Shown here piece after piece: positions 10,102 to 22,059 of a DNA stretch of 64,000 nt. The notes beneath the pieces are model-generated. The model saw only the letters and a list, made by a program, of their open reading frames with translations, was not told the DNA's origin and ran no database searches. The stretch lies in the NCBI GenBank assembly GCA_021018995.1, contig CM037593.1:3066088-3130087 (forward strand), given 5' to 3'. Position 1 is the first letter of the stretch. Every line of letters starts with the position of its first letter. The position numbers and the translations under genes were made by a program. The stretch comes from Chloranthus sessilifolius (taxonomy: Eukaryota; Streptophyta; Magnoliopsida; Chloranthales; Chloranthaceae).

Positions 10102-10251
10102 CACTACAAAAAATAGGATTATTAGTGACACCAAAAACTGATGTTATTAATAAAAAAATTGTTGCTACTAGTCTTGTTGCTATTCAAATAACACGTTTGT
10201 TTGTTAATAGTGGAAATTTTTAGTGATGCTAATAGTCTTATATTTGTAGTA
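10102..10251. mobile_element. mini-CACTA element
   Basis: Starts CACTACAAAAAATAGGATTA and ends with the complement TATTTGTAGTA (the last base mutated). A perfect 3-bp duplication GTA flanks it (10099-10101, 10252-10254). It is 150 bp, non-coding, with CACTA-type ends. Confidence 0.85.
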
Positions 10252-10259
10252 GTACTTAT

Positions 10260-10865
10260 GTATATAACTTGACTGCTGACCTATTATGTACTCGAGTTAC
10301 TTTTTCGAATTTGTGTCATGTATAACCTTCACATGTTTCATGTGATTTGACACTTAATCATAAGATTTATCTTGTGAAAGAATAGAAAAAAAAATAATCT
10401 CCATCGACCAATTCAAAGTGATCAAACGCCTTGAAAAACTAATCGTATGTTAGTTTTATATGAGACCCGTTGACTTTAGATGATGTTTAACGGCTTTGAA
10501 TGAAATGATAAAAATTATATTTTTCCCCATCCTTTACATCAAAGATCTTTAAATAATAGTGCACATATATCAAATTGTGGGTTAGGAAAGGTTGGACCGA
10601 TTCATAAATGGGCAGAGTAGTGCTCCCACAAGGAGAAAACTTGCAATCCGCCCATAATCAAATGCTGGTTGGCATTAAATAGCAATTTTATTTCTCTTCG
10701 TTGCAGTCATGATTTGAAATCTCGAATTCTCATACATCTCCGATCTGATGACACCAAGATGTCTCGAATCTCGACAATATTACATAAAATGAAAACAAAT
10801 ATTTTAAATGACCTTACACTATTGAAGTAGGATCTTACACAATTAAAATATAATTCACTAATTTC
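10260..10865. other. intergenic, no recognised feature
   Basis: AT-rich intergenic DNA without supported genes. Confidence 0.5.
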
Positions 10866-10869
10866 ATCA

Positions 10870-10906
<37 letters not shown>

Positions 10907-10912
10907 AAGAGG

Positions 10913-11055
10913 CACTACAAAAAATAAGACTATTAACGGCAGCCAAAAACTATCACTATTAACCAAAAACTGCCGTTACTAGTCTTGTCGCTATCATAAA
11001 CTGCCGCTACACACCTTAATAGTATGTGCCGCTGAAACACCTTATTTTTGTAGTG
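10913..11055. mobile_element. mini-CACTA element
   Basis: 143 bp, from CACTACAAAAAATAAG to CTTATTTTTGTAGTG, perfect over the terminal 12 bp. The interior repeats AAACTGCCG words. It sits inside a (GA)n tract, so the 3-bp duplication is not clean. Confidence 0.88.
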
Positions 11056-11354
11056 AGAGAGAGAGAGGCTCTGGATATGAGTTAGAATGCATGATGGATC
11101 CATGCATCAGAATCAGGTGGATGTATGTGGAACCCATATAAGGGATCAAGTACCACGAGAACTTGCATGAGGATGATTAGAGGCCACCATAAAATTTGGA
11201 CATGATCTGACATTCCAAAATGTGTTCAAAGGAAAAAAAATTCAGTGCACCAGAATGTGTGGGATAGTACATAAACTTTTACCAAAGTTTTGATCACCAA
11301 AAAACATTAATTTTTAAAACTTTTTTTTATAAATCACATGTCATGTGACACATG

Positions 11355-11356
<2 letters not shown>
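11056..11356. other. intergenic, no recognised feature
   Basis: No supported gene or repeat boundary. Confidence 0.45.

Positions 11357-11409
<53 letters not shown>
11357..11409. repeat. (TA)n microsatellite
   Basis: About 26 TA units. Confidence 0.95.
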
Positions 11410-11413
<4 letters not shown>

Positions 11414-11647
11414 AAGGGGAAAATGCGCCTAGGCGAGAGATTTCTTTGAGTCCAGCCAATGAGAAGTGCACACGTGAAAAGTGCTTTTGTACTAACTTGG
11501 GTTAGCCACAGAAGAGATATCTCTGAGAGATCGTGTTGATAGGGTTAGGTAGAGAGGTAGGTAGCGCCTTTTTGGCAAAAGGAATGTCAAGTCATATAGT
11601 GCAGTAAATGAATTCAAAAATTTGCCCTTTCGCTCCATCTTTGAGAC

Positions 11648-11649
<2 letters not shown>

Positions 11650-11732
<83 letters not shown>
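11650..11732. repeat. compound microsatellite (CT)~35(GC)6
   Basis: An uninterrupted CT tract is followed directly by GC repeats at 11721-11732. The long (RE)n minus-strand ORFs across it are translations of the repeat, not genes. Confidence 0.97.
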
Positions 11733-12215
11733 ATACAGGTTTATTGAAAGCGCATGCGTTTGATAACCAGTAAAGCTTGTTGACTGAATGGGAGTTGGCA
11801 ATGGAGTTCGCTTTCACCCCAATCTTCTACATAACGGATCTTGTGATTATGTGCATACCATAAAACAGTCTATTTTTATTTCCACATTTCACAGATACCA
11901 AAAAAATGGCTCCATAATCACAAGAAGTACATCAAACTAAAACATGATTTTTAGGACCACATGTTTTGGATCTGTGCCATGCCGAATAAGAAACTATCAA
12001 AATATCGGAACAATGAGAGATTGGAGTGCCAAAGAAGAAGGTTGATTTTGAAGAGATGGAGAAGAAGGTTATTAAGAGGACGATAACGGTTTCGAATCTT
12101 TTATATACCTCATCGAACTTAATTTGGTCTGACAACAGGCAGAAAAGAGACACATCGACATCATCTCTTCACTGCTGATGATAGCATGATGCCATGCTAA
12201 GTCAGTCCCTTCCAG
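11733..12215. other. intergenic, no recognised feature
   Basis: No supported gene. Confidence 0.45.
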
Positions 12216-12223
12216 GTTGACAA

Positions 12224-12564
12224 CAAGGATTTAGAGTCTGATATATATCGGCATATCGGGTGGATCTCAGGCCAATATGTATCTGATATCTCGGATACAT
12301 ATCGTCCAAACTCGCAAATATTTAAGCACTTTTATTTTTAAATAATACTAAAAATATAAATTAAACAAATTGCAAAAAGAGCATTGTTAGTATTTTTTTT
12401 CAGTTCATATCTAATATATCTCATTGAAAATGAGATAATATTTGAGTTATTTGACCCAATATTTTAACCTATATCTATTCAGTGGTGTATATCATATCGG
12501 TCGGGGCCTAATCCCAAAAATAACAGCCGATATGTAAAAGATATGGCCGATATTTAAAACCATG
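12224..12564. mobile_element. hAT-like MITE, GTATCGG-word family
   Basis: Begins CAAGGATTTAGAG and ends GATATTTAAAACCATG. Flanks GTTGACAA and ATTGACAG agree at 6 of 8 positions. ATATCGG/CCGATAT words are concentrated near both ends. Confidence 0.65.
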
Positions 12565-12674
12565 ATTGACAGTTTTAAGTGTAAAAGAGTGCAGATTTTG
12601 AGTGTTTGGCCTGCTAAATAAGATGTATTAAAGAATGAACCGTTGTGGTTCCTGGTCAAATTTGAATAAACCAC

Positions 12675-12857
12675 CAAGGATCAAAAGTTTGGGTAAAATT
12701 TTGGCTGAAAATCGAAAATTTGGCTGATTTCGACCAAAATTTTGGGTCCCATACAAAAATGACTAAACTTTCGGTCCATAGTTATCGTTTCGGTAGAGAC
12801 CGAAACCAATAATTTCAGTAAAAATTTCAGTCATTTTGGCTGAAATTTTATTCCTTG
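12675..12857. mobile_element. hAT-like MITE, TTTCGG-word family
   Basis: CAAGGATCAAAAGTTTGGG at the left and GAAATTTTATTCCTTG at the right. The interior has TTTCGG and CCGAAA words. No target duplication survives. Confidence 0.6.
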
Positions 12858-12865
12858 ACACACCT

Positions 12866-13270
12866 TGAGTTGGGTGTGCATGAAATGCTTGAAGCCGTGT
12901 AATTGGGAATAGCTACGAATGCTGAAGATCGATCTCAACAGCTGGAAAAGGAACAAGAGATCAATCTCAATGAGCATGTAAACAACACATCTAATTGATA
13001 ACGTGGAAGTGGCAATTCTAGGTGACGTTTTTATTTGATAAAAATTTAAAGGTAAGGAAGTGAATTGAAGTGGCGCCCACACATGGATTAACTTCTTAGT
13101 TAAATTTCAATTCCATAAACAAAGCAACTGAAGTGTCAATTTCGAGGGTAAAATTGTCATTATGAAATAATTTGGAATCAAGTATCTTAAAATTCAAATT
13201 TTTAATTTCATTTGCATTTGTCAAAAATACCCTTTTCCCGATTTCTCTAGACTGTAATTCTCTAAAAATG
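12866..13270. other. intergenic, no recognised feature
   Basis: No supported gene. Confidence 0.45.
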
Positions 13271-13275
13271 GCTAT

Positions 13276-13478
13276 GTTTGGCAAAATTGTTTTCCAAAAT
13301 CACTTTTTAGGATAAAATATTATGTGAGAAGCACTTTCCACCAGAAGACATTGGCAAAATGATGTTTACCTGAAGAAGAAGCCATTTTCGACCGGATATG
13401 GCCAAGGATTTAGGTAGAAAGTTTTTCTCACCCATTATCTTATCCTAAAAAGTGTTCTTCAAAAGCAACTTTGCCAAG
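13276..13478. mobile_element. fold-back MITE with TTGGCAAA ends
   Basis: TTTGGCAAAATTGTTTTCC pairs with AAGCAACTTTGCCAAG, and ACTTTTTAGGATAA with TTATCCTAAAAAGT. About 200 bp, non-coding. Confidence 0.65.
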
Positions 13479-13615
13479 CAGAAACAAAGAGTGGAATTGC
13501 AATTCTAGGGAAGTCATTCACGTCCCACACTATATGATTCCAACAAGAGAAGTTCGGTTTCCAAGGGAATTCAATTCCAAGGAAGTGAGCATGGAATTGC
13601 TAATTCCCTGCGAAG

Positions 13616-13936
13616 CATAGTCACAAAATTGGGATTCGACAATATTTCAGCAATATTAAAATTTGAAAAAATCCATCAAACTCTAGGGGGTTCGGGGAAA
13701 TATTCGGGAAAATCGGAGAGAATTTTTTTTTTTAAATAATGTATTTAAAAGTGTGAAAAAAAATTCAAAAATATATACTAAAAAAATCCATGGTTTAGTA
13801 AAAAACCGACAAACTATTCATGAATTATTCATGAATTTTAAAAAATGCAGAAATAATTTGGGATTATTTTGCAAAACCTCAAATTAGCGATAATTCACAA
13901 TTTTTTGAAAAAAAAATAGAAAATTTGGTGACTATA
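13616..13936. mobile_element. hAT-like MITE, CATAGTCAC family
   Basis: CATAGTCACAAAATTGGG to AAATTTGGTGACTATA. Flanks CTGCGAAG and CTTCCAAG match at 6 of 8 positions. The interior is made of TTCATGAATTATTC/GAATTATTC words. Confidence 0.7.
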
Positions 13937-13944
13937 CTTCCAAG

Positions 13945-14257
13945 AGCTGATTTCCAAGTTATCAAATAGAGCTACTGAGTATCAAATCAAGCTTTTGAAC
14001 TCTAAATTACCTAGAACGGCGTCCAATTACTTCCTGCTTCTTCTGCCATGTCCCTTGGGTCTCTTCTTCATCTGCTCCATCTTCTCAACAAGAAACCCAA
14101 AAAATAAATATTAGGGTTTTAGAAGAGAGGGAAGAAGGACATTGTTGAAATGACTACTTTTTAATCTGCTTTGAGAGAGGGAGAGAGAGCTCATCACCGT
14201 TTTAGTCAACAATTACGGTCAATGTTGAAGATTGCACAACGTTGAATCAACATCTAA
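13945..14257. other. intergenic, no recognised feature
   Basis: No supported gene. Confidence 0.45.
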
Positions 14258-15290
14258 CCATATAATTTCCTTTGTTTACATCACATGGATCGTCAAACGA
14301 GAATTAAGGCCATTTCTGAGATTTGTGACACATGAAATAAAAAATTTACCGTATGATAGGTGTTCCATGATCTCAAGATCTATAGTGTGGAAGATCATGG
14401 TGAAACACGAGCTCTATCATCTGATATGACACAATCAGTGATTTTCAAGGGGTCTAAGATGTGGGCGCATTTAGAGAATGCGTGAGCACAATAAAAGGTA
14501 CCCTAATTTTTATTAGGGTGGGTCTTTTTCCCACTACTAAAACTAGAGCACCCCAACCAAAATCCACAACACTTGTGTCAATTTTTGAGATGTATGCCAC
14601 GTGGAATCGACATTTCAAGTGTTTGATGCTACGTCCATAATATCAAGATTTGTTGGTGGAAGATTGGATCATGATATCAAGATTTGCTAGTGAAAGATTG
14701 GGACAATAAACGTAACTATGACTCAAAGCAATCAATGATCATATGATATGCACTTGATTTTTGGGTCACATTTTGGGATGTGTGCCACAAGAATCGTCAT
14801 CTAAGTCATCTAATAGTATGTTTATGATCTCAAGATCTATCTATCGTGTTGAAGATTGGGACGAAACGATCTATATCATTGATTCAAAACAATTACTAGT
14901 TTTCTAGCTTTGGTGCTCTAGAATTTTATTGGTTACAAATAGAGTGATCAAGCATTATCTGAAAGTGCTCACATCCCAAACCCCTTGAAAACAATTGATT
15001 TCTTCGGATCAAGTATGGAGATCGTGTTTCACCCTGATCTTTGACATATTAGATCTTGAGATCATAGTGCACCTGTCAGATGACCAGTTTTTGATTCATG
15101 TGTCACAAATCACCAAAAATGGCCTTAAATTTATGTTTAAGAGTGATATGCGTCATATGATTCAAAGACCATTTTTTAGGGACAATGCATAAAATACCGA
15201 TTGTCTGATAGGTGCACCATAATCTCAAGGTTTATTTTGTGGAATATCAGGATGAATGGCGATCTCAATCATGTGATCGCAATCAGAGGT
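14258..15290. repeat. cluster of three degraded fold-back MITE copies
   Basis: Arms of the fold-back family recur at about 14280-14490, 14560-14920 and 14990-15290: GATCTTGAGATCAT, TGTGACACATGAAAT, CTGATAGGTG and GTGGAAGAT. CCCTTGAAAACAATTGATT near 14980 is the complement of AATCAGTGATTTTCAAGGGG at about 14433, so one copy probably encloses another. A G-box CACGTG occurs at about 14599. Confidence 0.55.
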
Positions 15291-15504
15291 CCTGTATATT
15301 TAAGAATGCCGCCCGATTCTCTTTTCTTCTTGCACACTCTTTAAGGGAAAAGTCAAAAGTATCATAAAAGAGAAATACCTTCAAAAAGTAGAAAGGCACA
15401 AAAGACAAATAAAGTGTTGGTATTAGGCGCATACCCTGAGGAATGTGTGGGTCAATCTCATCACACAAATGTTCTTTTCAATGATTTGATAGCCTTATTT
15501 GCAA

Positions 15505-15794
15505 TAGGGGTGAAAAAAATAATCGAAAAACCAAAAATGAAACCGAAAAATCAAAACCGATTTTGAATCAGTTCAGTTTCGGTTTTGAGGGTCAAAAATC
15601 GAAAAATTGAAACAAAATTAAAAAATAAAAATAAAAATGAAAAACCGAAATCGGATCGGTTGGATTTAGGTTCAGGTGCGCGGAGAGTTCAATTAACCGA
15701 AATATTTTGGTTCGGGTTCGTTTTTATGTGAACTGACATTGAAACTAAAATTTTGGTCTCGGATTTGGATCGATTAACCGAACTTCCACCCCTA
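15505..15794. mobile_element. hAT-like MITE, CGGTTTTCGG-word family
   Basis: TAGGGGTGAAAAAAATAATCG at the left (first 19 bases diagnostic) and CCACCCCTA at the right. Flanks ATTTGCAA and AATTGCAC match at 6 of 8. The interior repeats AACCGAAA/GGTTTCGG words. Confidence 0.7.
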
Positions 15795-15799
15795 AATTG

Positions 15800-16089
15800 C
15801 ACATCTGTCACAAGGTTAACCAATTTAACATTGGAAGATTGACTTGTGCGTGCTTGTTGTATAATATTAGAATACACCTTATTTGACGTGAGCGGTTGTA
15901 TTTGTAATTTTATTTATACACTTTTCGTATCAGAATAATGTAATAAATCGTAAACAATGTAATATCATTTGTCTTCTTCTTTTCTCTTTCATCTTTTTCT
16001 TATTTTCTTTTGTATTTTATAATTTTAACCTGTGCACCAAATACCAACTTGAAGGAGAAAGATGCTTTTCCTTTTTAAGCTCTTGCATT
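15800..16089. other. intergenic, no recognised feature
   Basis: No supported gene. Confidence 0.4.
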
Positions 16090-16420
16090 TTCTCTCTTTT
16101 GCAAAATCAAACTTCCAAAGCTCATGAATAATTCGCGAATTTAAGGTCCCTGAATTATTCACGGAATTTTCAAAACTTCGCCTGGTCACAAAAAATCAGG
16201 AATAATTTGCAACTTATTTCTGAATTTGTCAAAAAAATTGTAACTTAAATTTTTAATATAGTTTTTGAAAATTTATAGTTTTAAATTTTTTATTTTTTAT
16301 ATTTCTCACTGATTTTCCTCTTAATATTCCCCCGCACTTCCCTGATTTTGTCAGATTTTTTCAAATTTTAACCTCGCCGAATTATTGCCGAACCCAATTT
16401 GGTGATTATGGTCCTTACTT
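16090..16420. repeat. CATAGTCAC-family MITE, left end lost
   Basis: Contains AATAATTCGCGAATTT and GAATTATTCACGGAATTTTC words and ends CCCAATTTGGTGATTATG, like other right ends of the family. No left terminus was found. Confidence 0.5.
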
Positions 16421-16539
16421 ATACGTTTTATATCAAGTAAAACTAATTATCTAGTATAAAAAGGGAAAAAAATTGTCTGTCCCCAAGTCTAGCACCATCC
16501 ATTTTGGTCTTGGTCATGAGATGAATGGTTAGTTGGAAC

Positions 16540-16910
16540 TAGGGATGCAAGTTTTGAACCGGAAAACCGTCGAAAAAACACATCTGCCGATTCAGACTGC
16601 AATCGAACTAAAACCGAACTAATTGGAATTGGTTCGATCTTGTTTTCGGTTTTGGGTGGCTGAAACTGAAAACCGATTGGATAGGTTTAGATAACAGACC
16701 CAAAACCGGAAAAAAAAAAAATATCGAAACAAAAAAAAATCAAAACCAAGCAAAACAGATTTTTTCTGGGTTCAGGTTTAATTTCGGTTTCAAGTTTTCA
16801 AAATTTAACTAAACGGTTCTGTTTCGGTTCGGTTTAGTTTCAGGCTAAACCGAACTAAGAAACCAAAATTTTCGGTTTTGATTCAATTGGGTTAACCAAT
16901 CTGCACCCTA
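16540..16910. mobile_element. MITE, CGGTTTTCGG-word family
   Basis: TAGGGATGCAAGTTTTGAACC and GGTTAACCAATCTGCACCCTA form imperfect inverted ends (only the outer 10 bp pair well). The interior is dense in AAACCGAA/TTCGGTTT. No target duplication was found. Confidence 0.6.
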
Positions 16911-17346
16911 ATTACTGGTGAATCTTATGCTTTCCTCACCATTAGGACATCTGTTGACATTCGCCATTACCATTCGATCATACGAAGTTTAGAATTTATA
17001 TCTCAAAATAATTTGTTTTTTTGCTTCTTTAATAAAATAGACTTTATATCTCTCATGTCCCATAAGAAAAAGTTACTATTTACCTTTTGTTATTTTTTTA
17101 AATGCACTCTATCATTATATTTTTGGGGCTATACTAAGTGTGTATATGTCACTCTACCACTTGAACAACTTGGATTGATAAAAAATTGTGTGCCACTTGG
17201 TACCTACAATTCGAGGATTAATGGGTGCTCCCTTGGGGCCTCAGATAAAATTCTTACCATACCACTTTTTTGACAAGTGGCAGAATTTTTTCGTGAATTC
17301 AATTTGTCCAATTGTATATCATCGAATGAGGTTCGCCTAATTTTAA
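16911..17346. other. intergenic, no recognised feature
   Basis: No supported gene. Confidence 0.45.
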
Positions 17347-17622
17347 AAAGGTATACTTAGAGAAACATGCCTCAAAAACAAACTTGTTAGCAAAAAAACC
17401 CAATCTCAAACATTTTAGAAAATTTGTGCTTTCACAGATTTTGGAACTTCATAAAATCATGAAAGCACTATTTTTTCTAAAAACTTTGTTAAAAAAATGG
17501 TTCTTTCACGATTTTCTGAAGCTATAAAATCCGTGAAAGCACTATTTTACTAAAACATTTGAGGTTGGGTCTTTTTTGCTAAAAAGTTTGTTTTGGGGGC
17601 ATTGTTTTCTAAAGTGCCCTTA
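17347..17622. mobile_element. fold-back MITE with ~60-bp arms
   Basis: AACAAACTTGTTAGCAAAA and CCCAATCTCAAACATTTTAG pair with CTAAAACATTTGAGGTTGGG and GCTAAAAAGTTTGTTT. The outer ends AAGGTATACTT and AAGTGCCCTT are weaker. Confidence 0.7.
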
Positions 17623-17628
17623 AAAAAA

Positions 17629-18032
17629 GGGAATTGCAACTTGCACGCATGATTTGTACCATAGCACATTGATTAAAAACTTAAGACTTGATATTTTGGA
17701 GTATGTGCCAAGTGAAACACCATTTAAGCCGTCTGATTTGAAAATCATGACGTAAACATCAATGATGTCAAAGATTGGCAAGAAACACAATTTCTATCAT
17801 CTAATGCAACATAGTCAAAGTCAATCACCTGATTTAATGGTTGACTGTCTTAAATCAAATTGATAGAGACTCTTTTTCTTGCCAATCTATAGCATTAAAG
17901 ATTTTTACATCACAACCTTCAAATCACACATCTTAGATGGTGTTCCACTTTACAAATGGCCCGAAAAATACTAAGTCTTTCTTTTTAACTCGTGTGCCAC
18001 GCTACAAATATCGTGTACAAGTTGTAGCTCCC
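17629..18032. mobile_element. long fold-back MITE
   Basis: GGGAATTGCAACTTGCACG at the left and GTGTACAAGTTGTAGCTCCC at the right. The arms also pair through CATTTAAGCCGTCTGATTTG and AAATCACACATCTTAGATGG and the AAGATTGGCAAGAAA boxes. The flanks TTAAAAAAA and ATTAAAAAA match at 7 of 9 but are low-complexity. Confidence 0.7.
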
Positions 18033-18133
18033 ATTAAAAAAATGCTCATCATATGTTCCTACTCCTAACAATTCAATCTGGTGGTTTAATGTGGATCTCG
18101 TTTAGGTTTTCTAACTTCTACCAGATCACATGT

Positions 18134-18304
18134 CATAGGTTCAAAAATTCGGATTTTGTTTCGGTTTCGAGCTGGACTGAAACCGATCGGCCAAAAACTA
18201 CAATCGGGACCAAAATATTCCGAAATTATGAGTTTTCGTTTCGGTTTAGGTGGGGACCAAAACCAAAACATTTCGGAAGATTTCGGCCAAAATTTGGAAC
18301 CATG
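18134..18304. mobile_element. hAT-like MITE, TTTCGG-word family
   Basis: CATAGGTTCAAAAATTCGG to GCCAAAATTTGGAACCATG. The interior repeats TTTCGGTTT and ACCGAAAC. The right end is followed by a 29-bp tandem duplication; no 8-bp target duplication remains. Confidence 0.65.
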
Positions 18305-18353
18305 CCTTTAATCGTATCTTATGTGGAACCATGCCTTTAATTGTATCTTATGT
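18296..18353. repeat. 29-bp tandem duplication at a MITE end
   Basis: 18296-18324 and 18325-18353 differ at one position. Each carries the GGAACCATG element terminus plus 20 bp of flank. Confidence 0.95.
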
Positions 18354-18918
18354 AGGGTTTTTACTGAAGTGATTGGATTTGATGGGGCAGAACCTTCAAT
18401 GGGCATTCATATTACCCTAATCAAAGCTCAAAAAATGTTATGTCAAGATGTTCTATCACTTGAACAACTTCGATTTATTAAAAGAGGCGTGGGACTATAC
18501 GCTCGGGTGTAGAGAAATCTCTATACCTTTCATCAGTTGACCATTATGTGGCATCCATCACGAGGATCTGGTGCCACTAGAACTTAGGCAAGGTCAATCA
18601 AATCCTACTCAAAAAACAAAACAATTGTTTTTATTACTTTTTCACTTTTTAAAATGTGATTAAAGTTGGGAAAAAATCAATGCACCAAAGCTTTTGAGTG
18701 TTACCTTATATTTGACCCATAAAAAAAAGGCAAAAAAGTTAATTTTTTTTAAAATCACATGTCTCATGGCTGATTAACTCAAGACGGGATTTGTTTCGGA
18801 TTGATTATGCCACATGACATGCGATTTGGTCATTGGGCACATAGGTCATCCTGTGCGCCCGAGCATATTCTCCCCAATGCCTTACAAAAATTATATAAGA
18901 TTATAGAATGTTGTACCA
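18354..18918. other. intergenic, no recognised feature
   Basis: No supported gene between the MITE and the LINE 3' end. Confidence 0.45.
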
Positions 18919-18953
18919 CTGTTTTTTATGTTTGAAAGGAAAGACCAAATTCA

Positions 18954-19644
18954 TTAAGAAGAGAAATCAGCTAGGACAATGTTTTGGATTTGCGAAGGAG
19001 CATCCTCCAACCAGACCTCATTACAATTAGACAATAGATCAATCTTTGCTAACGCATCCGCCACTTTGTTGGCCGAGTGTTTCACATGAGAGCACGACTC
19101 TACTAGAAAAAGCTGGAGGCCATCGCGAATATCATCGAACAAAAAATAGCTTTGAAGAATCCCCCATAATATCTGTTATGCCTTTAATAAAGTGAAGAGA
19201 GTCCCCATCAAAATAGACATGATTGAAACTGCATTCATGAGCAAAATTAATCGCTTGCAAGAGAGCAACGGCTTCATAGTGATCATCCGATGAGATATTA
19301 GGAGCATTTCTCGCCATCGCCACCATCACTAACCCCTCGGGATTGCGGATGATAACACCGATCCCTGCCGACTTAGAATTCGAAATCCAGGCTCCATCAA
19401 AATTTACTTTACAAACATCCACCGGAGGAGGAGACCAGCTAACTATCATGGGATCCGGAGTAGGAACATCAACCGAGATAGGAATTTGAGTAGAATCATT
19501 AGCAACACAAAAGCCCTTAAAAAATTTCATACCTTTGTAACGATGGTAAGAGGATCCCATGGTCGAGCACCATGAATGATTTGATTTCCTCAAACCAAAT
19601 AGCCCAAGCAATAATAAGGAATCTGTCCCAATGATGTTTCCCAA
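18954..19644 (-). pseudogene. LINE ORF2, RNase H domain
   Basis: Plant L1 RNase H: VNFDGAW (first catalytic Asp), HYEAVALLQAI (Glu), FDGDS (Asp), then after a frameshift near 19140 VKHSANKVADALAK with the last Asp. All acidic residues are visible but the frame is broken. It follows the zf-RVT region with a frame overlap at 19517-19644. Confidence 0.85.
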
Positions 19645-20494
19645 ATTTTTTATAGAAAATCAAAGCCCACTCTTTAAAAGGAAGGTAGTGGTGGATAGCG
19701 TTACATGCTCCTAATGAGGAAATGAACTGACAACATTCAGCCATATTGCGGTCCCAGAGGGCGTGTGTACTTGACTCAATCTTTCCATCATATAGCTCAC
19801 AAATAGGGGAAATAATTGGGATTTTCTTATGACGACACTCTTTTACCGGGAGGATATTCCAACAAGCTCTCCATGCGAAGATCTTGACCTTGTTAGGAAG
19901 TCGAGATGCCCATAAATCTTTCCAAAATAGAGACTCCGCAGCAGAACTTGAAGAAGCATCATCATGACTATTGTGATATAATTGAAGAGAAACTTTATAA
20001 GCACTATGCACAGAAAAAATATCTTTCTTATCGAAGGCCCACACCAATTTATCCTCTCTATTAGAGAAAGGAAGGGGGATACGAAGAATAGTGTTCGAGT
20101 CTTCTTCAAGAAAGATGTTCCAAACTAAATCCGAGTTCCACTTATTTGGATTAGTAGAGATAAGATCTACCACTTCTTCGGCTCCTCTAGGAATCCTGAG
20201 AGAATAGGCACAAACTGTAGAGGTCCTAGGAATCCACCTATCTTCCCAAATATTAATCGCGGCACCGTTACCCACTCTCCAAATAAGACCATTTGAGTTG
20301 ACATTACTCACTCACTTATTACTTCTCCAAGTAAAAGACGCATTGGCAAGTATAGTTGCCTCCAACAGTTTCGAATTTTGAAAGTATTTTTCTTTGAATA
20401 ATTTGCTTGGGAGGGACAAAGGGAAAATAAGGATACTCCTTAACTGTTTTGATAACGTTGTTGAATTAAATGAAATCAAATCTTCAAACCCCAT
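19517..20494 (-). pseudogene. LINE ORF2, zf-RVT region
   Basis: Encodes WRVGNGAAINIWEDRWIPR, the linker FWKDLWASRLPNKVKIFAWR and a degraded zf-RVT (CRHKKIPIISPICELY...STHALW). The MGFEDLISFNSTTLSKQLR segment upstream (20312-20494) ends with WRSNK. A stop separates the two reading frames near 20311. Confidence 0.82.
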
Positions 20495-20703
20495 TCCGCC
20501 ATCAAATTTTGGTACACAAAGGTCCTTCCAAGCCTTCCAATGTATTTCCTTTTTATTAACCTTGTGCCCCCACCAAAATCGCGCTAGAACTTGCTATATC
20601 TTGCAAAATCGAAGTGGGTAGTTTAAAACGACTCATTGTAAAAATTGGTATCGCCTGCCCCACTGATTTTATTAACACTTATTTTCCTGCTTTGGAAAGG
20701 AGA

Positions 20704-21396
20704 TTACCTTTCCAACTCATCAATTTCCGCTAGACTCTCCTTGATGGTATCGAAGACGTTCTTCTTTGATTCCGACCACAAGAGATAGCCCCAAATATTT
20801 ATCATGCAATACGGTTCTCTTAATTTGCAAACAATTATGAATTTTGCAATGGAGACTATTTTGCATATTAGAACTGATAGATAATGTCGATTTATCAAAG
20901 TCAACCATTTTGCCCGATGCATTTTCGTAAAGTTTTAAAATGTTAACAATTTCCTCACATTCCGATTTAGCCACTTTATTATAAATAAGACTATCATCAT
21001 CAAAGAATAAGTGAGAAATGATCGGGGCACCCCTACACACTTGATACTTTACGATTTTGGACTACTGAATTTAGAAGATTGGAGAGGACTTCGACACAAA
21101 TAATGAATAAATAAGGAGACAGGGGATCTCCTTGACGCAAACCTCTACTCGGATCCACCTTGCCCAACACTTGACCATTGATGAGAAATTTGAAAGATAC
21201 CAATTTGACACAACCCATAATTAACAAGATCTACCTATTGCAAAAACCCATTTTCTCTAATGTTTTTTCAAGGAAAAGCCATTCGACCCTAATATATGCT
21301 TTATTCAAATCTAATTTCAAAGAACACCAACCTGTCTTACCCATGCGTTTGTTTTTAAGAAAGTGTGCTACCTCGAAAGCGACCAGAGAATTGTCA
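20704..21396 (-). pseudogene. LINE ORF2, reverse transcriptase C-terminal half
   Basis: In minus order: LITDNSLVAFEVAHFLK, SLKLDLNKAYIRVEW (motif A, with the Asp kept), [17 protein letters not shown] (motif B) and ISHLFFDDDSLIY, the place of the FADD box, here FDDD. Several frameshifts and stops make it inactive. Confidence 0.85.
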
Positions 21397-21653
21397 GTTA
21401 TGAGCAGGGTATCAAAATCGGTATCGGTTTGCCCGAGACCGATACGACTTGACCGATACCGATACTTATATATATATATATAAAAGAGGCAAAGAAAAGA
21501 TACCCATTGTTTAAAAAAAAAAAAGAGAGAGAGAGGGAGGTAAACCTGTTGCAACAGTACATTGCCTTTTCTGTCACTATGTCACATCAGTACATCACTA
21601 TTGTTCGCCCCTTTTCAAAACATGAAAATACTGCTAAATTGGTACCTTTGTTT

Positions 21654-22059
21654 GTGCCCACACTTTCTCTGATAGCGCCCACATCTCAGAGCCCTTAACA
21701 ATAGTTGGTTGCTTCGGATCAGATCATGGCGATCGTGTTTCAGCTGGATCTTCAACAAAATGGATCTTGAGATCAATTCTCACTACCGGACGGTCATTTT
21801 GTTATTAAATGTGTCACAGATCCCTAAAAATTGGATCTTCAATCATATGACATACACGCTCAAACATGATTTTAGGGCCATTTTTTAGGGATTTGGGACA
21901 CATGGAATAAAAAACTGACCGTCTGATAGGTGCTTCATAATCTCAAGATCCATTGTGTGGAAAATCTGAGTGATACACGATCTCCATCATCTGATCCGAA
22001 GCAATCGACAGTTTTGAAGGGGTCTAGGATGTGATTGCTTTCAGAGAACGTGTGGTTGC
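21654..22059. mobile_element. fold-back MITE nested in the hAT-like element
   Basis: GTGCCCACACTTTCTCTGAT pairs with the AGAGAACGTGTGGTTGC end. Inner boxes TTGCTTCGGATCAGATCATG and ATCATCTGATCCGAAGCAA, and the central TTTTTAGGGATTTGGGACA against GTGTCACAGATCCCTAAAA, pair well. About 400 bp, non-coding. Confidence 0.75.

Noticed and set aside
11492..11817. Overlapping minus-strand ORFs with long Arg-Glu runs
   Set aside because: Direct translations of the (CT)n tract; all three frames give RE/ER repeats.
4949..16910. CGGTTTCGG-rich stretches as satellite DNA
   Set aside because: They occur as separate elements with inverted GGGTG/CACCC ends rather than as long tandem arrays.
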